Source: Ignelater luminosus
Lineage: Eukaryota; Arthropoda; Insecta; Coleoptera; Elateridae
Length of the DNA stretch: 64,000 nucleotides
Assembly: GCA_011009095.1 (NCBI GenBank)
Contig: VTPC01008745.1
Location: forward strand, 1-64,000
Direction: 5' to 3'
Shown: positions 36,208 to 46,700 of the stretch, one piece after another
Position numbering within the stretch: position 1 is the stretch's first letter
Layout: every line of letters begins with the position of its first letter
The notes under the pieces: generated by a model
Database searches by the model: none
What the model was told of the DNA's origin: nothing
What the model saw: the letters and a program-made list of their open reading frames with translations, nothing else
Position numbers and translations under genes: made by a program

Positions 36208-37862
36208 GCATCGCAATAAAAAATTATTCCATGATTGATAAAGAAGTCTTAGCCATTTATTTCGGGGTAAAGAAATTTCAGGGTCACAAATTCATATTAA
36301 AAATCGATCACAAACCTTTGATTGCAATTTTTGGCGAATACAAGGGAATACCTCAAATGGCAGCTAGCCGATTGCAGCGTTGGGCAATTTATCTATCAGG
36401 TTTTAATTATAAATAGTATATGTGAAAGGGTTAATAATGAAGTAGCAGATTATTTATCGCGTTCAGCGTTAGACCAGTCAAGAACAGTTCCAGCGAGAAA
36501 AAGTAGCGGGAATTATTTAAATTTTACAGAGTCTTTGGATAGACCGATAGATACGGATAAAATTAGAGTAGAGATAGGTAAAGATCTGGTAAGTGACGAT
36601 GTATTGAAATTTGTAAACAACGGTTGGCCTCAGTGTATCAAGAACGTAAATATAACGCCATATTTTCGTTAGAAAAGATGAACTTACTGTTGAACGCGGA
36701 TGTCTAAATGTGGGGATATCGTGTTGTAATTCCTAAACTCTTAGTACCAGATATGTTACTGGAATTACACAATGGACACCAGGGTATAGTTAAAATGAAG
36801 GCGTTAGCGAGATCAATTATGGGGTGGCCAGGCATAGACACTAACATAGAAAGTATGTGCAAATCATGCGTAGCATAGAAATGATCCTCCGAAGTTATCA
36901 AATCCTCAGTAGCCAACATCCCAGAGTCCGGGCGAAAGAGTTCACATCGATTATTTTGGACCCTTACATGATGATTATTATTTTATAATATTAGATTCGT
37001 ATTCCAGGGGGGGGGGGATAGAAATTTTCAAAATGAAACAAATCACAGCTAAAGGCACACTCAAGAAACTGCGTGAAACATTTGCGCTGTTCGGGTTACC
37101 CAAATCATTAGTGAGTGGCAACGGTCCTCAATTAGTATCGAAAAAATTAGAGGAATTTCTAGCGGAAAATGGCATCCGACATGTTACGTCACCGCCGTTT
37201 AACCTAGCATCTAATGGTGTAGCAGAAAATACGGTTAAAACTTTCAACAGGCAGCGATTGTCAATCAGGCAAATAAAGGTGAATCAGTTGAAACTTTAAT
37301 TAATCGATTTTTCATGACGTATAGAAACACACCACACTGTAGGACAAAACAAACACCATCAAAATTAATGTTTGGACGCGAGCTAAGAACACGGTTTAGT
37401 ATTAAACGTCCAGAGCAAAATAACGCGACGGAAAGAAAGGGAAGTAAAGAAATCGAAAGTAAAAGTAAATCTTTTGTTGTAAACGAGAACGTAATGGTCA
37501 TGGATTATCGCAAAATAAACAAAAAGGACTGGGTACCTGAGGTGATACAACAGCGTTTAAGACGAGTAACGTATTTATATAAAATTCTCGGTAGTACTCA
37601 AGTGTGGAAAAGGCATGCTAATCAAATTATTAGTTATGTAAAAACCCCTGTTGAGGAAGTCATCGGGAACGGGAGAAGGAAAAGTAATGTAAATAGTAAT
37701 ATTAGTGTAGGTAGTATAGAATACAATCAAAAGGTACAAGTAGAACAAGTGTTACGTGTTCCAAATAGTAATAAGCGTATGGAAGGAATTAGTAATAACA
37801 GTAATCTAATTGTAAGACGCAGTAACAGAGCCACGAAGCAGCCAGATAGATTAACTTATTAA
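36208..37862 (+). pseudogene. Ty3/Gypsy pol fragment: RNase H and integrase
   Basis: 3' part of a Gypsy LTR retrotransposon pol. RNase H end at 36210-36416: IKNYSMIDKEVLAIYFGVKK, then LKIDHKPLIAIFGEYKG and MAASRLQRWAIYLSGFNY. After a frame change, VNNEVADYLSRSA. The integrase zinc-binding region near 36,760-36,880 has LELHNGHQGIVKMKALARS and MCKSC. The catalytic core has the first Asp in IILDSYS (about 36994), but the second is Gly: LVSGNGPQL, codon GGC at 37117-37119, where the family has SDN. The Glu is kept in SNGVAENTVKTF (about 37225). An 11-G run at 37007-37017 disrupts the frame and another shift falls near 37250. The C-terminal domain is open at 37314-37862 (MTYRNTPHCRTKQTPSKLMF, GRELRTR). 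Gag, protease and RT are missing. The 3' LTR follows. Confidence 0.92.
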
Positions 37863-37988
37863 TCACTATTAGTATTTAAGTTAATTCATTAGTTAGATAC
37901 GTAGAGATGATTTACCAATAGTGTAAGAAATCATATTTTTCTGAATATTTTGTTTTTAATATTAGTTTTACGCTAATGAGGGAGGTAG

Positions 37989-38201
37989 TGTAGTGTACCG
38001 CTAAGGGCAACTACCCTAAGCAGCAGGGAGCTTGTGTCAGGATGAAAATAGGCGATACCTGCTCATTCGGGTACAGCCACTGTAATCATCAATACCTTAA
38101 GCTAGTTCACAATAAAACAAGTGTAGTTATACTATTTAATGAATAAATAAACCTTGATTAAGGCAAGTGGTGTTGTTTATTCCAAGAAGAAATATATAAC
38201 A
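37989..38201 (+). repeat. Gypsy 3' long terminal repeat
   Basis: A purine-rich tract (AGGGAGGTAG) precedes TGTAGTGTACCG at about 37989. The unit ends near 38201 in ATATATAACA, giving about 213 bp bounded by TG...CA. It contains overlapping polyadenylation signals (AATAAATAAA) near 38144-38153. No 5' LTR is present in the window, so boundaries are inferred and could shift by a few bases. Confidence 0.7.
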
Positions 38202-39100
38202 CTAAGAACATGATACAATGAAGAGTTTTTCTAACTTTACAAATGCGTTTTAAATAGAGAAGCTGTTGGGTGACGAAGAGGTTTCTTTCCGGATAATCCC
38301 CATCTTACCTGGTACTTTGTTTTTATTGGAGCTTTTATAAAGAATAAAACATAAGATGATATAAATGAAAGAATGTTCATAAAAAATCTTCATTCTTAAG
38401 TTTAATCTAAAACTAAATATCTTTTGTGAACAGTAATCATTTTAATTATATTTTATAAATATAGAAAATCTGTAAATGTCATTCATGCTCTGATGCAAAA
38501 AAATAGAGCATGCAACATTCCCTAAGATCATATCTTGGAAGTAAAGCGCTTCGGTAGCTTAAGAATTTTGTACTTGCAATTATCTACAAGCCTAAACTTC
38601 CTTAGCAAACGGAGAACTCAAGATAGTTTAATTGCTTTAAAATAATGTGGTCAAGATGTTGCTTACTCACCAATTATTATCAAACCCCTTAAGTTGAGTT
38701 TTGAAATACTTCCTTGGCAGCTTCAAGCAAAGATTTATAATTTAGATGCTGCGATAAAACAAATTTGGTTGGTTTTTTAAGTGTACAAATATACATAATT
38801 GCTATGTCAATTGTATTATTAGACATTTTTTTTCATAATTGCTTTAAAACGTTTAAATATTCATTTTACTAAAAATAGTTTTTACGTCTACATACTAATG
38901 TTATATTTCCTGTAATTAATAAAACAAGCATATTCATTTCCGGACTGTTCATAAAATGCATTTAAATATTATCCAATTAACCACTTGTGTATAAATTATC
39001 TTGCTTTACGTGCTATATTTAATTCTGTTTTGTGCGTAAAAACATTAAAAGCAATTGTGGTCAATTAAAAATTTCGAACTCGTCTTCGTACACTACAATC
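38202..39100. other. Unassigned AT-rich DNA
   Basis: No gene or repeat recognised after the Gypsy LTR. Confidence 0.35.
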
Positions 39101-41000
39101 GCCATCACATCAATACTTTTGAATGACTTTTAATTACTTGTTAGCAGCCAATTTAGTTCGAAGGGTTGAAAATAAATGGAGGCGTGATCAAAGAAGAATC
39201 TAGGCGCCACTGAAATTTGAACTCGATCTTTGGCCGCTGAACTTCTATTGTATTAAAAAGGCCTCTTTCTCTCTCTCGTGCCGAGCTAAACTTTGCGGGA
39301 TTGGAATGTGTTCGGAACGAACAATGTAAATCCATTAGGAAAATTTCACTTTTTGGACATTTTAGGTTAAACAAAAATTTTGGTTACATTAATGCATAAA
39401 TACAAAGCGACTAAGTGGTTTAGGAAAATAGGGTTCGACCGTACTGTTTGTTTTATAAAGCGTAACTTCCCTCCCCAGCCAATTAATGCTCGCCCAGAGG
39501 ACAAATCTGCACAAACAGCATCAAATGGCGAATTTGTTTTGCATAAAAAATCATGTTTTACATGATAGAATGAAAATGTTCTGGCTACCGAATATGGGGA
39601 GGGAATTGCCAAGTTTGGTTATTTTAAATTAGCATATAAATTGTGTGGCGGAGTAATAGGACCTGAAAGATAAAACAATAAAAATGCCTCAAGTTATACC
39701 GAAATCATAATTCATTTTGATGTATCAATTCTCGTTATACCTCCCATACATTCCTATTATTTCCCGAAATTAAATATATTATATTACGCCTGCCATTTTA
39801 TCCGCTCGAGCTACAAACTTCGACAGCTTATATAAATGATGCAACCAGATCAAAGCGATCCTGGTGAAATTCAAAAAACAATAGCAGGAATATCCCTTTA
39901 AATCTAGAGTTCTCATGTAAAATAGGAAAACCAAAGAGAGGATTTGCGTCGGAGGAAGGCATTCGGGGCGTTCTGGGCGTCCATCGAGAGATAAAAGGTT
40001 CAATTAAACGGATCTCGTACGTAGAATCCAGAAGGGCATCCGTCGGAAAAGGCGTGAAATGAAATTACGGCCTATACCCCCTGTAATTGAACTTCGACCT
40101 GACATGTGCTTCCCAAGCGACTGGCAGACAGCTCACTGATGTAGGTTTTATTCCAATTTAAATGCATTTGAATAATGAGTTAGTGCACGGCTTTGAAAAA
40201 CCGCATTCGTCTAACTCGGGTAAAATTTATAGCCGAAACGCTCCGAATGCAAAAGAAAAAAAATATTTTAGCAATTCGTTTTGAAATTAAAAAAAAAGTG
40301 AGTTTTGTTAATATTTCCATTGTTCGAACCGAATTTGAAATTATAATTTATTATCCGGGAGGACTATAATCAAGATCTTTCTATTTAATTTCCGATCTAA
40401 ATCAAACCTTTCTCGTTGAGGCCGCCTGTTTTACATAAAATCACAGTTTTTGTCAATGTTGCTCGAGGCGTATTCGGTATTTCTCACGGATCATTAGCAC
40501 TTTAATAATAAAATCTATCGGCAGCATGTGTTCCGAGTTACCTTTCCGGCCCATTTCGTTCCCAGTTTGGTGCTATATATATTGCGAAAGAGTAACCGAT
40601 TGTTCTAAAAGCTTTTCCTTTAACTGGGAACTTTTCCATTACCCAATCACTAATAATTTATGGAAACGCTTTTACTTTTGTGTGTTTCCGATGCCTTCTT
40701 ATTCTTTCTGTCAATGCTATCTATAGATCAAGCCACATTAGGGCAGCACTAAATTCTTATTCGAATTTTATTTCTTTATCACAACAAATGCCCTTTTTTC
40801 TACCGGAACGGAAATTCAAATTTAAACAAGAAGTCGTATAGATGTATGTCTGCAACAAAGGGCAATTTTTAGATTAAGGAAAGTACGGCCCAGCTGATCC
40901 CCATGTGTAAAATAAAGAGTGCGGACAAAGAAATTGCTTTCATTGATTTCCAAGCAAGAACTGTTTTGTGAAACTCAATAGGTATTGTGTGTCTGTGTGT
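39100..41000. other. Less repeat-like non-coding island
   Basis: No convincing coding frame and no transposon motif. The sequence has a more even base composition than its flanks, with short CG-containing words spread along it (for example near 39960-40090, 40200-40240 and 40430-40560). It could be single-copy DNA with a conserved or regulatory role; that is inference from texture only. A short (TG)n run lies at about 40990-41006. Confidence 0.3.
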
Positions 41001-42365
41001 GTGTGTGCTGCTTGAGCACTGACGCTACAAAAACCCATTGTGTCATTGTGAAAATAGCACCGAACGTTTAGTACGTCTCTTCACAAATGCAGTGTTGGCA
41101 GGTAAAATAAATGTTTGAACAGGTAACTTGCAAAAGTCACAGAAACTTATAAATTCTATGAAGTTGAGGATTTTATTTCATTGTGTAACGTGTATAGCTG
41201 CATCAAGTTGATTTAACACTGGAGAACCTGCAGTTCATCGATGCGTAAACATTTTTAAAATTTACTAAAAGCGATTTATGTCGATTAGGACTTAAGATAG
41301 AACGGGGAATGTGTAGAGCGATCAGTAATAAGAGAAGATAATTAATAAACATTTTTGCAATTTGGTTATGACTTTTTAAATTAAATCAAGGGGACTCTAA
41401 AGCCACATCTCTGACAACCTTCTAGTCTGATTGTATGTTCTGTAGCCGCCTTCTGTTTCTTTCTTTAATGCTAGGAATTGCAATTTCAAAAGTAAAAAAA
41501 TCGAAAATTTTTTTATTGATTCCTTAACAGAGCCGTTTTTGAGCTTGCTGTTTTCTAAACTTTTCATCCTATTCATGAGGATTTAATGTAGATCATTATC
41601 CTTCTGGAAGGAATTTATAATTAATTGAATACACCTCTGCAAGTCCTTATGAGGTTGACGAGCACCTTTTTAAGTTAAGTTAAGTTTTTCAACTACTTGA
41701 AGAGCCTAACTTCCACCCTCATTATAATCTCTAAACTTAATTCTTATCCATTATCCTGCTTAAAGTTTTCTACGGGACAACAATAAAATATCTGTCCGCC
41801 AAACCAGCTTTTGTCTTAGCTGGTCAACTCGATCTCAACCGAACATCAAATTCTGACTTGATTATAGTAATTTTAACAGTTTTTCTACGAGTTTCTTATT
41901 AACTATATAGTATTCTCTGAATAAAGAACATTTTGTTACAAAGCCATAACATTCTCTTTTCAGAGAATTCAGCTTTCTTTCTGCTGTTCTACTAAAAGAT
42001 CTTAAAGCTAGAATATGCAGCATAAAGATACCTCAATTAGGTGTCTACTTGTTAGCTTTCTTTCTTGGTTTCTTACTTGTCAGGTTTCTCTTTTTCAATT
42101 TTAAGATGATAGATCAAGCTTTATGTATACTTAATCGTTAGAATCTCTAAAATTCCAGAATATTTACCTTGATACAGTTTTCTACTATCTGAAGCTTTCA
42201 GAAAGATTAAAAAGGCCATTTTAGGAAGATTCTTTCCTTTAACTGCTTCTAGATTTTAGCGGAAGGATGCAACACAGAAGGTGCAGTTTGGAAATTTTTT
42301 CATTAGATGTCCTCCAAGCCACAATGAACATCTCTGATTATTTTGTGAAAAAAGTTTTACTTACT
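41001..42365. other. Unassigned AT-rich DNA
   Basis: No gene recognised. A short TTAAG-type tandem (AAGTTAAGTTAAGTTTT) lies near 41675-41692. The end of this stretch may contain the 3' tail of the minus-strand LINE relic beginning near 42,370. Confidence 0.35.
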
Positions 42366-42369
42366 TTAC

Positions 42370-43950
42370 TTAGTCCGTTCCTCTTCTACCTCTGGTCGGT
42401 ATAGAGGATGTCCTACTCCAGATTGCCCTGTCGGAGGCTACTCCCTTGGCCTGGGACCAGTCTACTTCTCGCTCCGCCAGCGCTCTTTGGACACTTTCCT
42501 GTCAGGTGTTTTTTTTTTCTTCGGGTCTAGCTTCCACAGCAAGTCTGGGCCTCCTTTCAGGCGGCATGCGAGTTAGATGCCCAAACCATCTTAGTTTGGC
42601 TTTGTCAAGGGTTGTTTTTAGAGGTCTAGTTTGGAAGTTAAGACAAATTGTCTGATTTCTTATTCTGTCGCATTTCGTTTTCCCTTCTACTCTTAGGAGA
42701 TATCTCATCTCCATTGCTTGGTGGCTATGGACCCCAGCTGTTGTCCGAAATCCTTTTGATTACGAGTTACCCGCCCTGATTTAATTTCTGCTGGTTTTGT
42801 AATAGCTCAGTAGTCTGCTTGTTAGTCCTCTGTTTACAGCCAGTTTCCTCAGCACAGCCCATAACTCAGCTGCCAAAGGCTTTAACCAAATCTATATAAC
42901 ATATGAGGACTTTTTAATTTTTTTCTTTTCCGAAATTTGCCTTAGAGTGAAAATCAAGTAAAGCCTGTAACCTCCTTGTGACTCTAGCAGCTGATGCTCT
43001 AGTTGAGTTCTAAGTATCCTAGCATAGATCTTTCCTGAGATACTTAACAACGATATTCCACGATGGTTGCTGAATTCACTGTTGTCTCGCTTTTTGAACA
43101 ATGGGACTATGATGGCCACTTCTCAGTCTGCAGGTATTCTGCCATGCTTCCAGGAATAGTACTTGCACAATAGATCGTCTCCCATGCGTCTCAGCATCTC
43201 TGGTGCAATGCCATCATGCCCGGCTGCCTTGTCAAGCTTCATCTTTTCCAGAGCAGCTTTCATTTCTTCTTTAATAACGGGGTCGGTTGTACGATTTTGG
43301 TTTTCTTCCACTAATTGAGCATCCTCTCCTGTTCCCAGCAAATCCATAAAATATTCTCTCTATCGATTCATAACAGTCTTATCATCCGTCACTAGATATT
43401 TATTTTTGTTAAAAATGTTCTTCAAAGGCACTTTCTTGCAATTTTCTTAGCCTTTTAAGACTCCGTAGAAAAGTTTTTGATTTTCACTAAAGCGTTCAAT
43501 AATATCATGTCATTCTCTTGAAAAAATTGTAGTAGTCTCTCGCCCGTTTCGTCTTTTCTTCCTAGTCCGTAATTACTCTTGTATTTGCCACATTTTCATT
43601 TTCCAATTCTTGAGTTAAATTCTCCTAAAATTATCGTGGTATTTTTTGTTTCAACGATCTTATCACCTGGTCGATTTGTTCATAGAAAAACTCTATTTTT
43701 CTTCATCAGATTTGTCTGCAGTAGGGGCATAGAATTGCACTAAATTAAGTTAAGTTGTGGTCGTTTGCAATAACTGTAAGAGTAAGTCCGGTCCGATGTA
43801 GGGGTAAAGTTAGTGACGAATGAATGAGAATTTCTGGATACAATAATAACCTTCCCTGTTTCATATAAGCTCCTAATATTCGATGTATCTATTTTTATCA
43901 CCGTTTCTTTCTTCCTAGTCTTGTTCAAACCCCCCTCCCATTATCCGATT
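42370..43950 (-). mobile_element. Internally deleted LINE relic
   Basis: Minus-strand non-LTR pol with both ends but missing its middle. Near 43900 the endonuclease opens with TSNIRSLYETGKVII. Near 43700 comes a frame reading FYAPTADKSDEEKIEFFYEQ. The rest of the endonuclease is lost or scrambled. RT begins at 43123-43347 (EEMKAALEKMKLDKAAGHDG, IAPEMLRRMGDDLL) and 42892-43119 (IVPLFKKRDNSEFSNHRGIS, KIYARILRTQLE, YLIFTLRQISEKKK). Around 42710-42740 the frame passes directly from a GFRTTAGV-like string, normally just before the catalytic box, to EMRYLLRVEGKTKCDRIRNQ, which normally lies far downstream. The YxDD box is therefore deleted. The C-terminal end is KLRWFGHLTRMPPERRPRLA at 42502-42714. 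Confidence 0.87.
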
Positions 43951-44290
43951 GGGGGACTAACTCCGGAACATTTAACTCTGAAACCTACCATGATGCCATG
44001 ATGATTTTACTAGAGATATGCGTTTCGATCATTAATCCTCTGGTTTCATGTTGCCGTCTGCATTCCTATGTCGTTGAACAGTTTTTTTTGTCCGCCTTTA
44101 GGGATGATTTCTCTTCCCCTGGACAAAAGAATGCTCTTGTTCTTATTGGTTCTTCCACCCGAAGTTGTCTGCCAATAAAAAGAAGTTGCTTATCCCGGTA
44201 ACTATTCGGTCTCTATTTGCGTTAGCCACCTAACTGGTGCCCACCTAACTGGTGCCTACCTTCTACCACATGGAGGCGCAGAACTAGAAT
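43930..44290 (-). repeat. Probable 5' leader of the LINE relic
   Basis: GC-richer sequence immediately upstream, on the minus strand, of the endonuclease opening. It includes a 17-bp direct repeat, CCACCTAACTGGTGCC, at about 44227-44257. No coding sense was found. Assignment to the neighbouring element is by position. Confidence 0.4.
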
Positions 44291-44299
44291 AAATGCTAC

Positions 44300-45437
44300 A
44301 AGAGAATGTTAAAGTAAAAATTAGAAGCCAATGTTGACAAAAATAACCAAAGAAGAATAGGGAACATTGCGTATTAGGTTTGACAAGAAGGTATGAATGA
44401 TGCTTGAATGAATGTGTTAAAGATAATCATAATGAGTTAAATAATTATTAATGAAGTATTATTTAAATGATGATAATTATGAAGATTTGAACATGAAGTT
44501 AGTAGAATATTAATGATAATAATAATAAATAATTAATGATATGATTGATAATATTAAAAGAAAAGGTCAAAATATGATCCTTAATATGAATAAGTAAAGA
44601 TAAAATATGATATTGAAGTAGATAAATGAGGCAGGGAGTTAAGTTATATGAAGAAAACGTTACTATTAGAGAAAATAATTTTTGCAATTTCTTAAGAAGT
44701 TGTAGAAAATGATTTGTATGAATGCAGCATGAATGAAAGCTAGTTGGAAAATAGAGGAAAATAAGGGAGAAATAGGAAGGAAATGTGAAATAAAATGAAA
44801 ATATCGAATATTGAGTTAAAAAAGACAATAAAAAAAATCCTGTATAAAATGTTAATAATGCTAACTAAACTTATAAAATTTTAAATTGTTATTCTGTTGA
44901 AATAATGTAATGTCGAAATGACGTTCGACAAATGTCAAAGTACAAGACCATCAATTCAAATAATTAAGGTTAGAATAAAAACATAAAATAAAACACCATA
45001 AAAAAATGATTATGTATATCATAAACAAAACAATATCTATTAGATTACATAAGACAAATAAAAGAAACAGAGACCAAATTGTAATGGAATTCAGAATTGA
45101 GTATATTTTAGTTAATAAATATTAATCAAAATTTAAGCTATAGTATAAAACGCTTAAAATTTATATTAATATGGAGGGGAAATGTGATGATATTAAAAAT
45201 GTAAATGTGATGATATTAAAAATGTAGTGATATTTGAAAATGATAAAAAAGAGAGTCTAAAAAAAATTTTTTGTTTGATAAATGTAATGACAGAAAAATA
45301 TAAATAAATTAATATTGTCAAGAAAATAGCGTTTTAATAAAAAAAAATAAGAACCAAACGAAGAAAAATAAGGACCCCGAGAAAAAGAGCTCTCCAAATC
45401 ATAACATAAAAAAATTTTTTACATTAACGGAGGGTAA
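44300..45437 (+). other. Purine-rich strand-asymmetric block
   Basis: The plus strand is strikingly rich in A and G and poor in C for over 1 kb, with no readable protein. A perfect 23-bp tandem duplication (AAATGTGATGATATTAAAAA plus TGT) lies at 45180-45225. The block ends in a purine tract and a TGT...ACA unit that looks like an LTR, so it may be the worn interior of an LTR element. The minus-strand open frame at 44499-44828 is a compositional artefact. Confidence 0.4.
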
Positions 45438-45714
45438 TGTACATAGGACCTGCCATTAGAAAAGGAAGATTTTACAAGCCGATGCGGCGTTGTAAACGGT
45501 ACTTGAATTTTCGCAACGCTTCAAAGGAGCATTAATTTCTCGAAATTTCGTCGGCTTTAGCAACAGAAAAAATCTTGTCGAAACACGAATTATCAAGCCT
45601 CGACGCAGAAATATAGTTTTATAAAGTAAAATAAACGTTTCAATAAATATCTAATTATGAATTAAATTAAGATAGAAGTCGAATGATTACGCATTAATTC
45701 ACAATGACATTACA
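45438..45714 (+). repeat. Candidate long terminal repeat
   Basis: ACGGAGGGTAA, a plausible polypurine tract, is followed by TGTACATAGG at 45438. The unit ends TGACATTACA at 45714. It is 277 bp, starts TGTA and ends TACA, and contains AATAAA signals near 45630-45650. No partner LTR or target duplication was found, so this is a structural guess. Confidence 0.4.
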
Positions 45715-45729
45715 AAGTGGAACCGGTAC

Positions 45730-45950
45730 TAAAAAGGATTCAAGAAAGGCAACTGGCCACCTTAGATGCATTGAGCAAAGTAATTTAGTGAAGGAAATAA
45801 TGGGAGATGGGTTGGATAGAAAGAACAAGAAAGGAAGAACTAAAGAGACACTGGATTAGGAGATAGGATACGTTTTAAATAAAAGGGACGCATCATGGTA
45901 TAAAGCGAAGAACAAAAAGGATTGAAGAAGATTCTACTACATGTAGGCAG
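45730..45950 (+). mobile_element. LINE C-terminal fragment
   Basis: The plus strand reads ATGHLRCIEQSNLVKEIMGD, then KNKKGRTKETLD with a stop, then KRDASWYKAKNKKD. This matches the GHxxRM...GRPxxxW C-terminal end of insect LINE polymerases. It is about 70 codons long with stops, and everything upstream is missing, as in a severely 5'-truncated insertion. Confidence 0.6.
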
Positions 45951-46394
45951 AAACACCCAGACTATTAACAGCAAAACTGGGATACAGATAACTAACTATG
46001 TACAGACCATCATTAAGAGTATACAATTTGCTGAAATCCCAAAGTTCTGTAAGAATCCATAAGATTTTTTTGTTTTTTTTTCTTTCTCTATACGGATATT
46101 TCCGGTGGAGTTGTGAAATGATTCTTGAATAACCTTAAAACTAAACTTCAGAGTGTCAATTTGCAGCACACCGTCTAAAAATTCGCGTTTTCTAAAAGCC
46201 AGGCATCTAGCGCCAAATTAGCAGATTTAGAACTGGACAAAAAGTAAAATTGTCGAAAATGTACGGGACATGTAAAAGTGACAACTGGCCTGATCGAGAA
46301 AGCCGTGATTAACACAAATTTCACTTATATCACGACCTGTCTGAATTGATATTATTTAATATGTGATATAAACAAATTGCATTTTGGGAAGCCT

Positions 46395-46700
46395 CTTTGG
46401 CTCTGATAGTTATGCATGTGATTATCAGCCCAATAGTTGCCAGTTCGATTTCTGGCCGAGGTCCTTAGATTTTTTACCCGAAAAGAATCTGAAGAAAGAT
46501 GCTGTTTTTCGGAAGGGATGTAAGACCGCGGGTCCCGTGTGACTTTGATAAGTTGCCCGTTAAAAATACCTACCGGGGTTGGAAAACTTCGGGTTCGGCT
46601 AAATTCCGATTTTCTTCTACATTTAACCTACCAACCCTAGTTGACGAGTGGAGGTGTACTGAAAGGTGACATTTGCAAGCAAGTGATTCACTAACTGGCC
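46395..46700 (+). mobile_element. tRNA-derived SINE
   Basis: The head has an RNA polymerase III A box-like TGGCTCTGATAGTTATGC at 46398-46415 and a B box-like AGTTCGATTTC at 46442-46452, 44 bp apart, as in a tRNA. The body includes CGGAAGGGATGTAAGACCGC and GGTCCCGTGTGA near 46513-46543, a sequence type I associate with arthropod SINE bodies. It is not a functional tRNA: the stems do not close and a non-tRNA body of about 230 bp follows. The 3' end is approximate. Confidence 0.7.

Noticed and set aside
44499-44828. A 109-codon minus-strand frame rich in Phe, Leu, Ile and Ser that looks like membrane segments
   Set aside because: It is the complement of a purine-rich, C-poor stretch. Such composition creates hydrophobic-looking open frames by chance.
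46395-46470. Functional tRNA gene
   Set aside because: A and B boxes are present, but the arms do not form a complete cloverleaf and a non-tRNA body follows; a SINE is the better explanation.
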